NCBI RefSeq assembly: GCF_035582795.1 | Contig: NC_134367.1 | Span: forward strand, 89,883,062 to 89,947,061 | From: Mycteria americana | Lineage: Eukaryota > Chordata > Aves > Ciconiiformes > Ciconiidae | DNA: 64,000 bases | Reading direction: 5' to 3' | Part shown: in pieces, positions 25,245 through 39,800 of the stretch | Layout of the letters: every line of letters begins with the position of its first letter | How positions within the stretch are numbered: the stretch's first letter is position 1 | Notes under the pieces: model-generated | The model's database searches: none | What the model was told of the DNA's origin: nothing | Seen by the model: only the letters and a program-made list of their open reading frames with translations | Translations under genes and position numbers: made by a program

Positions 25245-28200
25245 AAGGAAATAAAGACTCTTTTCAAACAACCCTGGTAGATACAAATATGACTTTTACT
25301 GCTTCCTACGCTGCTCATTTCAATGCTGTGTTTGTTACCATGTCTGGCAATACCATTTAAGTAGCATTGGGTATCAAAAAGCTTTAAGGGAGGTGCCATG
25401 AAACAGGCAGGCTCAGAGATGTCCCACAGCCCACAGCAAGTCAGCACAAAGGAGACCTATGTGAAGGTGCTCCAACTTGCACAGAGGTCACAGCTCAGAG
25501 CTACAGGCACCTCCGTAATGAAGGGGACAGGCACACAGAAAGGAAAGAGAAAGGGAGGAGAGCAGCACCATCCTGGTGCGGCAAAATACCGCCAGCCCTT
25601 CTGTGTCCACTCAATGAACAAGGAGAAACTGGTCTCAGGCAGAAGCACGGAACTCCACCAGTGTGGTTTTGAAAGGGTGGCTGGCTTTTTCTTGTGCCCA
25701 CAATTCTGACAACTTCCCATCTGTCTGTCCGTCTATGCACTCACACAAACCTCAGTGTTTGCAGGCAAGGTTCTCCTCAGGGGCAGGATTCAGAAGCGCT
25801 GCTCCTAGATGAGAGTGGGATAGTTCAGCTGCCTTAACTATGAAACAGTCCTGACAGTCTATTTTTATTCTGCAGAGGTTTGGTTTTGCTTTGATCATCC
25901 CCAATTACTTTTTTTTCTGTACAGTTTCCTTCAACTGTATGTGTAGATTTGGATTTCACAGAAGCTGATGATGAGTCAAGAACTGCAGGTGATAAAGCCC
26001 AAATTTATGTTAGAAAAAAAAAAATGTTGATAACGACTATCTTGTAGAGGATAAGAATGATTTGCAACTAAACTGAGCTTTGAATGCAACTAAATTTAAG
26101 TACCCAGCTGCTATATAAAAACTGTCTCAGAATTATTACATTCCTACTCCAAAAAGAAGAGAAAATTATTATTTGAACATATATCCAGATGTGGAAGTGA
26201 CTAAAGTTCCTTTGTGTCACTGCATATTTTTTAATATTCAATATTTTAACGTATACGTGTACCAGAGTCTGTCAGATATTTACCATCCAACCATGCTTGG
26301 CCAGAAATACTTTATATATGTAAAAGCTATAAAAACAATTTAAATGGCAATCTGTTAAAGTTTCCATTGAAAATGGTGCACAATTTCTAGTTTTCCTGCT
26401 TATTTACCCATATAAACATGAGACAGACAAGGTAACACTGGCTCAAAACACAAACACTGAATTACATAAGACACATTATCATCGCACTTGTAAATTTAGA
26501 GTGAATGGTAAAAGCTATGTTTTATATTCCTTTTTTGCTATAAGGATTGTTACTACAGTAATGTTCTGGTAATAAAAGTATTATAATTTGTAAATATTAA
26601 TTGCAGGCATAAATAGCTAAGGCCAATAGCCCCCAAATAAAATGGCAATTATTTTTTAACCCTGTCAAAAATTTTCAAGGGATATTTCTTAACGCTGTGC
26701 CTGTTGATTATAAACTGAATATTTTTTTTTTCCTCTGTTTACCAAAATGGGGGAGTCGTAGGATAATTTTTGTTCAAAAACAAACACACACACCCAGACA
26801 TGAATATGCATGTTCTATTTCTTCTCAGAGATTTTCTCCTCCTTTTTCTAGGGGCCATGTGGCAGCAGTCCAGCCAACCTATTAAAACAAAGATTTAAAA
26901 TGGCATTTGGCAAACACGTAACTTTTGTTTTTTATAAAACAGTTATAATATTAAGAACAAACACACTGACTAAGAGCTACACCCTAGAAAGCAAAAGTAA
27001 AGTTTCTGATAATCGATACCTAACTAGCTTTTTGGAAGAATTACCTGTGAACTTAAAATCACCTTGAAGCTTATAAATGTCTTGTAAGATTGTTTGTACT
27101 ATCAAACCTATCTAATAAGGGCAAAGTGCATGGTGACCACTGTCAAATTAATTGTTCAATCAAGAATCAGTAAGTAAAAGGCATTAGCTCTGTTATGCTC
27201 CATTGCATACAGTTACATCTCTGATAACTGCCCCGTGGGAGTTTATGGATCCTACATGACCCCTGTCGAAACTCAATTGACTTCTTTCCTGCAAATTCTA
27301 TTAGAATTGGTCCCTGCATCACTGCCCACAATAATCAAGAGCAGAGAGCCTGATTTATGTATAAGCATTTTGTTTTAGTCTAACTCAATAGAATATAAAA
27401 TAGATGAGGTGATGAGATGGCTGTTTAAAAAAAGAAAAAAAGTCAACTGCATCCCATTCTGTACCACAAATTAGAAAAGAAGTTTTAAATCTCTGATATA
27501 AAAAACTGGAAATGCTTCAGGAACAAGGGGGAGGGGAAAGGAAAAACAGTTTTGCCTAAATACTGGCCTTTCGAAAAGTACCAGGATCCACCAAAAAAAA
27601 AAATCATAAACAACTAATATATGTTCTGAAGTTTACGTACAGCAAGAAGCATTACTTTTACAGAATTTAAAAGTTCCTAATAGGAGCAAAACTGATGAAT
27701 TTATTGAGAAAGCATATTCTATTTACTAGAAAGTTTAAAGACCTGGGTGTTAACCCTTTTTCAGAGACTTGGAAACCCCAAACAAAGAGCCCATAATTCT
27801 TCCTTCATTTTCTTAAAGTTATTGACATTCCTCAGCTATAAATATTTAGCACTGTTCAACTATTCAGCTCAGCTCATAATTTTAAGATATTAAAACTGAC
27901 CAACAACCTAAAATCTTCATAACATAAGACAAAACATAACATAGAACAGTGGTACAACAAAGGCACTAATTGAACTTTGGGTATTTCTTTTCCATTATCA
28001 TCATTTTACTCCTGAATTTCTACAGTTTAGATCCTCCTACAAAGAAGGATCCAAGTAGCTTTATGTATAGAAACTACTTCCATAATTATGAAAGTTCAAA
28101 TAAAATCTACTGGAGATAATTATCAAATGATGAGCAGTACACACTTACCAAAAAGAAGCAGATAAATTTATTTAGCCAAATATCATACTTGTGATACATG

Positions 28201-28570
28201 GGACAATGAAAGCAAGAAACACATCAGCTATCAATTTTTTCATGGAAATAAGGGAGTGACTGAAAATAACGTACCACCATACTAAAAGTTCAGGAGGTTA
28301 TGATGAAGATTGTAGAAGTCAGGATGGGCCCATTCTCAGGAATGTTTACACTTATGGAAAACAGAGGGGCAATATAATACAAAGCGCAACAGATAAGCAG
28401 ACAACATCGAAAACTTAAAAACATTTAACCTTTGCTAGCTTAAATGCACTTTGGAAACTATTTGAAGCCATGCAAAGATATTCAGATTTCAAAGAGTAAG
28501 ATACTTTAAACACTTGAACTAGATACCAACATAGAAGCTCTGAAGGAGTTAAGCAGCTAATGGAGAACCT

Positions 28571-28600
28571 GAAGGGAGCACTTTGAAAAGTGCTCCCTTC
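28571..28600. repeat. 30-bp perfect hairpin
   Basis: Arm gaagggagcacttt (28571-28584) and its exact complement aaagtgctcccttc (28587-28600) surround two bases. Too short for a microRNA precursor; no gene or terminator context is seen. Confidence 0.93.
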
Positions 28601-31600
28601 CAGTCACAGGAACAATACACCTGCAATGCACAGGCTAGAAAACTTGCAAATACAACTGAACTGACATTGAGAGCAGAGCCTTGCATAGGCTAACTTCACT
28701 ATTCTGACAGCAGAACCCCTCTGCTGGTTTGTTTTAAATGGATAAACCCTTCCAGTAAATGCATCAGCTATGTCATAATTGTAACCAGAAAGCAACCAAT
28801 CTCCCCAAGATTACAGAAAAATCCACACAGTTCATTAACCATGTAATTATTACTGCCATCATCCCACCCACTACAAGGCAAGATGCATCCCTCAACCAGG
28901 CTTGCTTCACTGTAGCTTTATGAATCCAAAACTCATCTCTCTAAACCAAATAGATCTAAAACTTGGATTAAAGACAGCAAAAGTCAGATTCAGGTAAACA
29001 CACACTGATTGTCAGAAAGCCACATATTCACAGCGAGTTTTTCTTTAAGAAGAAATCTTACAGGTTTGTAGCCAAAATTTGCAGTACATATAAGAACACA
29101 AGCATACACATCTGAAGAATTCGACATTTAGCCTTCCCTCAGTGGTGCACAGGTGCTTAACTGCAAAAAAGATCTTGGAAGATCTGACCAGATCAGCTAG
29201 TTACCATTCTTTGGCTACCTACCTAGAAAGTGCTCTTCTTGAAATACTTTCTTGGACAACAAACTTCTCTTCCCTTGCTCTCTCTCACAATAAGCGATCT
29301 GTACAGGCATTCACATTGCACCCATCCAAGCTACATGCACCATCCATCACACAGCAAAGCTGCAGCACACATGGTCAATTAGACCATTGGCCAGCATGCC
29401 ATGCCACCCCACTCAAAGTAAAGCACATGCATGCCTCCAGGCAAATTTCTCCACCTAATGCTTCATCTCAGCAGTTTCAAATTGTGCATCCTAACAGCTC
29501 ACAGGGACACACACAGAGGGGCTTAGTACACCCTGAGCCTGGCAGAATACGCCTTCACATTATATCACTGTATTTCCTTCTGTAAACTTAATTAACAAAG
29601 CAGACGTTTGTGTTCCAAAATGCACACCATATTCTAATAAGAAAAATACCTAGAAAAAAAAATCTTTCAAAATCTAAATAAAAGTATAAGGGTCTTAAAA
29701 TAAGGAAGGATTTATGAAAGCCCCTATGCTGGCATGAATTTCAATCCACGTAAGGTACAGTTACTGAGACCAATTGGAAGTAAGATCAGAACAGGAAAAC
29801 AAGAAAAAACTTGCATATTTGGACATCTTCAAATTGCTTTAAATATCACGGATAGACCATTCTTAAAAAATATCTGCAACAGACATCTGCCATACATGGG
29901 AAAAAACCAACCAAACAAAAAATGAACTTGGATTTTTATTTTAAATCTGCCTCACAGAGCATATTTATGTGGGCTTATTAATTGCACTTATAAAATCCAC
30001 TGCAACCAAGCCTGTGGTACAGAAAATATTTAATATATATGCAAAACTTACTACTTTAACTGAAATAAAAAATAAAATACATGTCCTAAAAATAAGCTAA
30101 AACCATATGTCAGAAAAACTACCCAGTGTCTACATATGACCATCATTACAGTCTTTAAAAGAATATAGAAATATTTTAGACTGCCTATGAATCTTGGAAT
30201 TATATCCATTTACTTGGAAGAGCTTACACAATCATGGCAGTGGTTGCAGGATGCCTAGAAAGAGTCTGTCAAAGTTTCTCACTTATAGTCACTACTGTAT
30301 TTTAAATACTCTAAAGAGTGATTACAAATTTAAACCTGCCTTTTAAGGAAAAAAATCTTGCTTCAGTGGAAGAACTCCAGATATTTCACATGAATTAGAA
30401 AGTCAATCATTATGTTCTCACAAAGATAGTTTTCTTAATGAAAGAAATTAAAGGAATACTCAATCTGAATAAATTTATTGCCCAGGACTAAATACATTAG
30501 CCAGGATTAATGCACTTAACCTGAAACAGAATTATCTTTTTTCCTACTATTATAAGTACACCCTTGAAAATGTCTCCATTTGTAATAACAGATGGCTTTT
30601 CATCAGAAACCACAGACAAACAGTTTCAAGTCTTTTTTTTAATGCAGAACTATATTTGAAATAACAGTTGCACAGCAAAAAAAATTCTAATCTTTGGATA
30701 GCAAAGTGCTCTTGCAAACTAAAGCCATCCTTTCTAAACCAAAAAATATTCATGGGACTCCAAACCTCATCAGCCATCACTCAGTGGTATCGAGGCCACA
30801 GACATCCAACCCAGTGATTAGCACCATGTGCTAATACCATAGAGGCTGCATCATTGTATGAATACCTGACAAACAGCTTGGCGGCTGGGTGATGAAAACC
30901 CCACAAATTAACAATTAGAAGTGAACCTACTAACAGCACCAAAAAATTAATTGCAACTTTAAAAGAAATGTTATTCTTAGCATAGTACACAATTTCGGTC
31001 AGTCTACGCTGTTTGAAAATTGAACTTTACTCTACCAAAACTACTTCACCCTTTGTCTTTTGCCCCTCCTGGAACCAAACCAATCCAGTTTTTGAGCTCA
31101 AGATGCATACCTTAGGCAGTAATGTAATACTACTACTAGGCCTTAAGTTTATTTCTACCAGTTATTCTTATCTTCAGTTTCCAAAACATCCTGAATTTTG
31201 AGCAAACTTGAAAATGCACACCTGTATTTGTATGCATTTAGAAGTTATTGCTTATACTCAGAAGCAGACTTCTAGCATAAATACCTAATTCAAATTTATA
31301 AGCTAACAAAGTTTGAGATCTAATCTTTTTCTTTTATTGTGTTTGTTACATAAACATGACACGGAAGAGTAGTTGGAAACCATAGTCCCACTATTTGTCA
31401 CTGTTCTGCACCCTGCAGAAGCCCCTAAGGAGCCCCATTAAGTACTGTGCTGCAGGCACCCGGTGAACAGTGTAGCCCCACAGCTGAACCCTTACCAAAT
31501 CAATACCCTGCTGGTTTCTCATGAGGAAGCCCATTTATTTGTAACAGGAACACAAGAAATAAAGAGCTCACTCCTCACGTGATTTTGAAGAAGTCAATAT

Positions 31601-33459
31601 TGTCTCCTCTAGTGGGACAGTGCCCATAGTTCAGACCAATAAAATCACTGCATGTGACCGACTATGCATACAGATGAGTCGCAGCTATAAACATGTCTGG
31701 GAGGACTCCCCGTAATCTTTGAATAAATTTGCATGTATTCTCATGATTTGGATTGTTCTATAGGAGGAGAGGACAACCATAGCATCATCTTGGATAATAA
31801 TTCTACTAGGTTTAAAATAAGGCACATATGAACTACAACAAAAATTCATATTAAAAAAACCAGTAAAAATTCATAACTGACTCTTGCGAAAAAAGGATCC
31901 ATGCAACATCAGGTACAGCTAAAGAAGTTGTAAAATAAACACAAATTAACAAACAGACCCAAGACAATTTGCATATCATGAAGCCCAGATCCAACATCTA
32001 ACTGAAGTAAACTCCAAGGTTTATACCCTAATTAAGAAGAAACAAAGCAGGGTTTGCTCTGTTTCTTGTTAAGTATTAGCTACACAAACAGTTTCTGGAT
32101 AAAAGGGGAAAGCTTTGAGCTTTTAACCACGCTGTACCTGATGGGAACAGGCAGTAGAACGAGCAGAACAAAGCCATCAATCTCACCCTGCCTTTGGGCC
32201 ACCAGCTGCTGCTGGGCTGCAGAGCCACAGCCATGATGCATATCCTGGTGCTTTAGCTCTAGTTAGTTACAGCCCAATCAATAAAATAGGTCTCCTTACA
32301 CCTCCTTGCAACCATTTCCTTTGTGTCATTTCTGCATTAAACTACTGCAATGCATTTTTTCCCCAGTGTTATTCTTGAAGGCCAGCTGAAACTTCCTGTT
32401 GTTTCAGGATACTGCAGCCGGGCTGCTGAGGGGAACGGGTTGGTATGTGCAGTCTACCTTCACTTCATCGACTGCCCTGGTTCCCAAACATTTCTGGATG
32501 CAATTACAGGCAACTGGAAATCAGTGCAGTGAGCCAAGACAGATGCAATGTTCACGCTGTTCTTCTGAAAGACAAGCGGCAGAATTAGCCTTCCCCTGTC
32601 AGTCTCCCAAGCCTGAAATAACACCGCACAGTGGAACAGCACACTGCTGAAGTGTATGCTGCAGTCCTGCAACTTCCAATTAAGATATTAGTGGGGTGGG
32701 GAGGGGAGGTTTGTGCATCTTTAAGGCACACCTTTAAAGGACACAGGAAACAGAAGGATGCATAGTATAGCAGGAGGTCAGTAAGGTATTCTGCGTTTTT
32801 GTTTGGGGTTTTTTTGGTTTGTTTTGTTTTTTAAACAGAAGATCATCTGGGGTGCCACTAGGCAGCATGTTAGAGGGGACATTCTGACAGCTCCACATGG
32901 GGTAGCATCCAGTTGCTTACTAAAATCTGTCCATTCTCTTGGCAATCAGAAAACAAGTTCACCTGCCCTCCGTGGAGGCAGACAGTGACAGCAGTACCCA
33001 TGACATGGTGCCCTTAGCTTTCAGTTCTTGAGCTCACCCTTCTGCGGACCCCTGCCCAACGAAACAACATTACCTTAAGAAGCCAGGCACATTCCCTTTT
33101 AAAAACATATTTCATTTTGTTCACAAACAAGATTGCTTTTGCATTATTTTAACCTAATTTCTCCTACACTTACAGAATACAACTAATAACAGCTGAGCAA
33201 TACTCTCCCCCTTATAAGTTAGCAACACAGGTCCCTCCACCAGAATTGTTAGTGGTTTTTTTGTCGTTTGGTTTTTCAGCAGAATAGGATTAGTTTCCTG
33301 TTATGACAAAACTGCTGAAGAATACGTGATGTTGAGTCATCTCTTGTTTCATGACACAAACTAGTCTGAGGAAGATGTCACTGCAGGATTAAAAATAGTC
33401 CTGAATTGCCAAACTTAAGCTAAATAAAAGCTGTGTCCTTCCCCATAGCATACTAGCAA

Positions 33460-33473
33460 TTTTTTTTTTTTTT
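33460..33473. repeat. T14 homopolymer
   Basis: Fourteen consecutive T. Confidence 0.95.
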
Positions 33474-36400
33474 CATCTGGTATGTAAGACAACCATGAAG
33501 AAAGAACATCTTTTATCTAGAAATGACACTAATTTGACTCTGGCAGAAGTTAAGACAGAACTCTTGTAAAGTTCAACTCCCTTAAAATCAGTATACATAT
33601 AAAAGATATCTGTCAGCAGAAATAAAAACAGCTGGCAAAGTCTTTTTTTTTTATCAAATAAATCTTTCCTCCTGCAAGTGTGTGTCACATGATCAGATAA
33701 CTGTTCCACTATACTCTGTATGCTTTAAATTAATTCTGAGCCACCAAAACCCTTTCATAGAAAATTCTATGCTCACAGAAATGATCACAGAGGCGAATGA
33801 TGTAAAACATACTCAGTTATTCATAGCAACTGCAGCTGATATATATAGATTTTGTGCACAGCCTGTTGAATGTGGAAGACTGCAATACTGCCTAATATTT
33901 TCTTAATAAAATCCACAATTTAGATTATTTTTTTTTCAGGTCACAGGTACGCTTGTTATTCCATATAACAATGGCATATGTAAATTTTATATTCCATATC
34001 ATATACTCAAAATGGAGGGGTTTTTTTTAAAGCAGAATCTGCACAGCTTTTTCAGAGCCTGACTCAACCTTCATGTTTTCAGTTCTTCATAGTCATTTTC
34101 TCATTAGCAATTTCACTTCTTGGCTGGCAGAGTAATCATCAAATGCATCAAGCATCAATAGCCAGACCAAGCAAATATAATTATTTCTTAGACACGTACA
34201 GAGCTTTAGATTATAGCTAGTGTTTACAGAAGTGGTTTTAAACACTTCAGCACTATAAATAAGAGACTGGTTCCTGATTTAAGACCTCTAAAATTGAGCA
34301 TCTTCTAGCCACATAGTGGCCCATATTCATTGTTCACATTCTGCTAGATAATTCCCAATAAAACAGATCTATCATTTGAAGATAACTTTGCATTTCAATG
34401 TTGAATATGCTTCCTTGTTTTCCAGAAAGACAATCATGAGCCCTGAGGGTATGTTTACATCTGGAGGAGAACCTGCAGATTAAAGCCAGTGAGTGTCTTA
34501 ACACAAGAAACCAATCCCAGTTTACACAATCAGCACGATTAGACTGCCTCCTCATCTTTCTGTTTTGAAATTTCTGTTCCTTCCCCAGTCGGCTTGGGTT
34601 TTTTGAGTAATCCTCCAGAGCTAACGTCCAGAAAAATGTCAGACATCCAGTGTCATAGGATGGGATCAATCATGAGGAAGAAACAAAGAGATTTAAATAC
34701 AACTGCATCAACAGTAAAAAAGATAACTTATCAAAATCTTCACTTGCTATTAGGAAAAAAAAGGGGGTGAGGGGGCATCTGAGGACACAAATAGATAATC
34801 TCTTCCATTACTGAAAACCTCTCAGCATTTGGCTATTTAATATACAAACATTCAGAGAAACAGTCTAATGTCTTTCAGTACCAAGAGTGACCCACATCTT
34901 GTATCACAATGTTATACAGAATAGTTCACAAGAGCAGGAAAAAAACCAAGTAGACCTTTCTTGTACATACACTGTATATAAATCAGGCTTTAAAATTAAA
35001 ACTTGATTTTCTAAGCATTGAAATCCAAATCCAGAGTCCAACTTTTAACAAGAAGTAACTTTAGCAAATGACTTGTTTAATAATCCTGTGGTCCTGAAAA
35101 ATGCTGCAGCTTATTGTTTCAGGTCTTCTGCAAATAATAGAGGAAGAATTTACAAGGGAAAAGCAAAAAGTTAAAAGGGTTAAATAAAAATGCAATACTA
35201 AAATATATGGAGATCTAAAGGATTTATTTTGCTTGTGCCAGGCATATGAAATGCACGTTTCACCAGTGCTGTTACAGATGTTCTGAGTTCTCATGTACTC
35301 CTGAAGTATAATTTTCTAATTCACCGCAGCATCTTAATGAAATGAAATAGCAAAAGTAAGCATTCATTTCCTGAAACTTGAGTTCAAATCCTGATTAGGT
35401 CACAAAGTGAAACAGCTCAGTCCTACAAGATGATGCATCTCCTGTGCCTTACATCCAATGTCTATTCACTTCAACAGGAGTGGACACACCTATACACCTC
35501 CTAAGGTCAGACCTTGTGTTCACAGGGAAAGAGAACTACAAACTTAGTTCGGTGAAAAATCTGTTTGCAACTGCAAAAACATCTCCAAAATAGAGTATAA
35601 CTTCAAATTTCAGATTAGCTGAGGCATATGGAAGGCATCAATCAAAATTACTGTTGCAGAGCACCAGCTCCTATTCTCTTGGAAAGGGATACACAACTGC
35701 ACTCTGCCTAAAAAACAAAACCAAAGTACCATCAAGCTGCAATTAATTTAATTTTGGTGGTTTTCACTTGCTTTTCTTGCTGCTGGCCATTTTGCAAGTG
35801 GGTAGACATACTTCATTTGTTATTTTGCCCCTTTTTTTTTTTAACTTATCTATCTATATACACACACAGAGAAATTCCACATCTGTCAAGAAAGATGGAG
35901 TTGTCCAAGTCTTAGGTCCTACAGCCCTAAGTAACAGATCAGTCACCAGCACAACTGAGGAAAAAAAATCCCACAGAATTATTGAAATAAGTAATCTTAC
36001 TTCTCATCTAGAGAAACTGTAATTGAGATAACAGATTACTGTATTTGCAATTAGGAAAACATTGGGCTTAACATCAAGAGCAGCACTACCATAACTGTAA
36101 CAGTTTTTCCTTAAACCCTCACAGTGCCTAAAGATCTGTCTGCTAATGGGACAGGTTGCTTTACTGTACACACAATATAATAAGCATATCCAGTATGTAG
36201 TTACAACATACCGACACTTGTGGAATGCTTTTCCCAAACACTATCCATTTGCAGTCTGCATTTCTGATGTGATTAAAAACACTCAAATAGTTCAAAACCA
36301 CAAATGTGAGTACCATGTGTAAATATTCAGTCTTCCCCACACAAAGGGAAAAGGGTGACTTCCATATCACTAATTCCTACAGGTTAGACTCATGGACACT

Positions 36401-36879
36401 TCTAAATCACAAGTTAAGCAAAATTAAACCTGGTGGCTTCCGTGTGAGTTCAGCAGAAAAATGAGAACTATGTAAGAGTGTTTTTGATCTATTTGTCATT
36501 CATATCATTGAGAGTTAGTTTCTAACTCATTATGCATGTTTACAACATGTTGTTACATCCTACCTAAATACTGTTCCTTTATCTGGCATTGTTCTTTTCA
36601 ATGAGCATCTTTTTGGTGAAACTGAGCATGCAATTAAAAAACCTGAGCACACTACTAAGCCTTTTTAGACCCATTAACTTTTTTAGTGTTGAGTATTTAA
36701 AGCGAGTTTAGGGGAAAAGTAAGACAAACGCAACTAAAAATTGTTGCTTAGGAAATAAAAAACCAAATACAATGGTGTTTTTTCTGATATAGAAAAGTAA
36801 TTTTTTTCCTGGATAATTCTTGTGTTAGGCTAATTCTAGAAACAAACCGAAGTCAGGATTTCTCCAGACATATTGACTT

Positions 36880-36896
36880 AAAAAAAAAAAAAAAAA
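36880..36896. repeat. A17 homopolymer
   Basis: Seventeen consecutive A. Confidence 0.95.
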
Positions 36897-39800
36897 TCAT
36901 CACATTAACTAGGCATTTTCTTGTTTATATGAGCAACGATGCCTTTTATTAAGGCTTTTTTTTTTTTTAACATTTCAACTTCATTTCCAATTATAAAAAC
37001 AAATTTTTCCCATTCTTTGCATTTTTCTTATTCAGTCATGTTAAATTTTTGTTGACTATATTTCCAGGTTAAAAAAAAAACAAAACAGAAACCAAAACCA
37101 AGCCAACCTCTCCTCACATATAGAACATTTAAGTGTTGGAAAACAATCATACAAAAAAGCCAATCTTGAAATAAAAGCATGACTCCTCCTACCCTCACAC
37201 CAGCATATGAATCAGCAGACACTAACATATTTCATGTGGTGAAATTTCTTTTCAGATGAGTGTATTGTAAAGCAGTACACAAAAGAACACTTAATGCTGT
37301 CTGTCACAATCATGTCTATTTACTTCCTCTTGAAACTGCATTGATTCTCTCAGATATTCGATCCCTGGACTGCTGCTACCCATGTTCACCAGGAACAGCT
37401 TCTCCTCACTACAGCAACATGTCCTGGAAAAATTCTTCATCTTATTGGTAAACAGCTTTGTTTACATGACAAAACAGGACACATCAGCCCTCCCTAAGGA
37501 AACTCTTCAGCTCTGGAGTTCCTCAAAAAAACAAGCCTCAGAGGGTCTTGGTCACAGGTGAAGTCACAGCAGCTGTTGCAGGGTACAAGTGCTGAAAGGG
37601 AACCACAGGTCCTGAAGATGCTCAGAGCCAGGCTCTGCTTGCAGCATGTAATCCAGAAACAAAGCGTGGAGCACCTGACCTCCACACAGAGCACCCAGAA
37701 ATACCTATGTTAGCACCACCTAAATACGACTCTTCGGGTGTTTAAAGCAAAGCACAAGAAGAGCAGCTGCACTGACATCCCCCTACCCCGCGGCATAATT
37801 AAGCAGCTTACAATCTTTCAGCACAAGGAGGAGGGACACTTGCTTTCAAGTAAGTCTACTGCTGAAATAGGCTAAGGAATCTATTTCATTTTACTATTTT
37901 TCTATTTCTATTCTAATTGGAAAACATCGCTCCTTGTGGACAGTGCTACAGGAACTACAATCACACCAACATACAATGGTTATGCTTATTGTAGATGTAA
38001 AATGAGAGTCAACTTTCTGTCAATGAGGCTTTGTCAACACACAGTTATGCAAAGTAGATGAAAAGCCTAATGTGAAGCAAGAAAAAATAGTCTATATTGT
38101 TGTAATTTTTTTTTCCAGTAACTGCTATGACATTTTTAAAATAGAATAAAATATATTTTTTTATATGAAGGATTCCTCCAAAAGTCTGATATTGAAGCCA
38201 TTACCGTGCAAAGCTTTGTGGTAAATATCATTAAGTAACAAATTGACTTGATGGCCTACCACCACCATATTACCTTGTAGTACACAGTGCCAGCAGTAAC
38301 CTTACTGCTATAATAAAACTTGTTTCCCCAAATGCACACCATATTTATTTGTTAAATATATCCTCAGTAACTGTAAAATAAAAATCAAGAAGAAGGAATT
38401 AATGGATTTTTTTTTAATTAATTTAATCTAAAGTTGGTTGGGAAATAAGTTCTCAAAAATAAGAACTAAATAATTTAGAGACTGTTAAAACATAATTTTC
38501 AATTTATTTCAGCTACAAGATAAGTTTAAGAGAACATACCGTTCTTCCAATTAAAATTAATCCAGTTTTTTTTAATTGCATAAGAAGCATACATATGCAT
38601 AAAACCAAAATACACATGAACAAAAAAAAATGCACTTTTGGAAATTACTCATTCTAGGAGACATATGAATTAAAAAATATTAAAACCTTTTTCTCTCTTT
38701 ATTAGAAATTCTGATAGGAGATAATTGCAGGAGTGAGTCCACAGAGATTCTGTTCTTCCCGACTGTGAACTCACATCGCCAGCAGCAGTAACCAAGCAGT
38801 AAACAAGATATACACATGTCAAGGACAGACTTTACTTCATACGTACAAGCCTGGGAAAAACTAGAGGTCATTTATTTCCACCAGTCAGAACGAATACTAA
38901 GGACTCATGGTAAGATAAAGCCAAAACACCTGCTCTACTAAGAGCTACTAAAAGTTTGTGGCAAAACTGGAAGCATTTCAAAGCCGAGAAAAGTTTCTGA
39001 CCTGGTCTGCTTGCAAAATGGGACAGGATGGCAGGGGAGGAGGAGGTTTCTGTTGCGGACACCTGGGAGAAAGCACAGCCTGGGATGACATTACTAAACC
39101 TACAACCACCGATTAAATATTGTCTTAAGGCAAAAATTCTACACAGTGAGCTTATGCATGCATTACCGTTTGTAGCTAAATTATTATCTGCAATAAACTG
39201 ATAACCATTCATTAACTTCTGAGCATAAGAGACAACTGGCAAGCTATTTCATGCCTCAAAGAATTTACAGCAAAAGGGAGAGAGGTAAACACACAGTGCA
39301 GGTGACTTTGTATCTGGAAAATAAAATGAATATTTAAAAATGCTGTTACCTTCTGGCTGTAAAATGGATCGACATTGAGATGTCCCAACAAATGCAGTTT
39401 TTAAAACTGATACTGAATCCTTATGTGCTATCAAGCAGAAAAGCAAGCATAATCTTTCAATTAATAACAAACAGCTATTAGTAAAGTACTTTTTAGTAGA
39501 AATGAATTTTATAATTAAAGCCTACATGAACATATGAGAATGAGTACCAAATACATCCTTCACAAGCAGCCCTAACTGCAAGGGTCATAAAATAGTATGT
39601 GTACAGACAGTTATAGCTTATAAGACTCCATGGGGGAAGGTTAAAAAGAAGATATGAAAATTAAAAATTAGTAAGTCTACAGTACAGTTGTTCTGAACAG
39701 ACGTATTCCAGAAGTCGCAACTCCCAAGGCAATCTCCAAGGACAAGGAATTTGGCTCCATAATTATTTCTGAAGCACTTGGGAGTTCTGTAAATTATTTC

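Noticed and set aside
29142..29585. A 147-codon plus-strand frame
   Set aside because: It begins at GTG and has no domain, signal or repeat pattern. It is consistent with a chance frame.
31330..31800. A segment with LTR-like features (AATAAA motifs, moderate GC)
   Set aside because: No matching ends, target duplication or recognisable family could be found.
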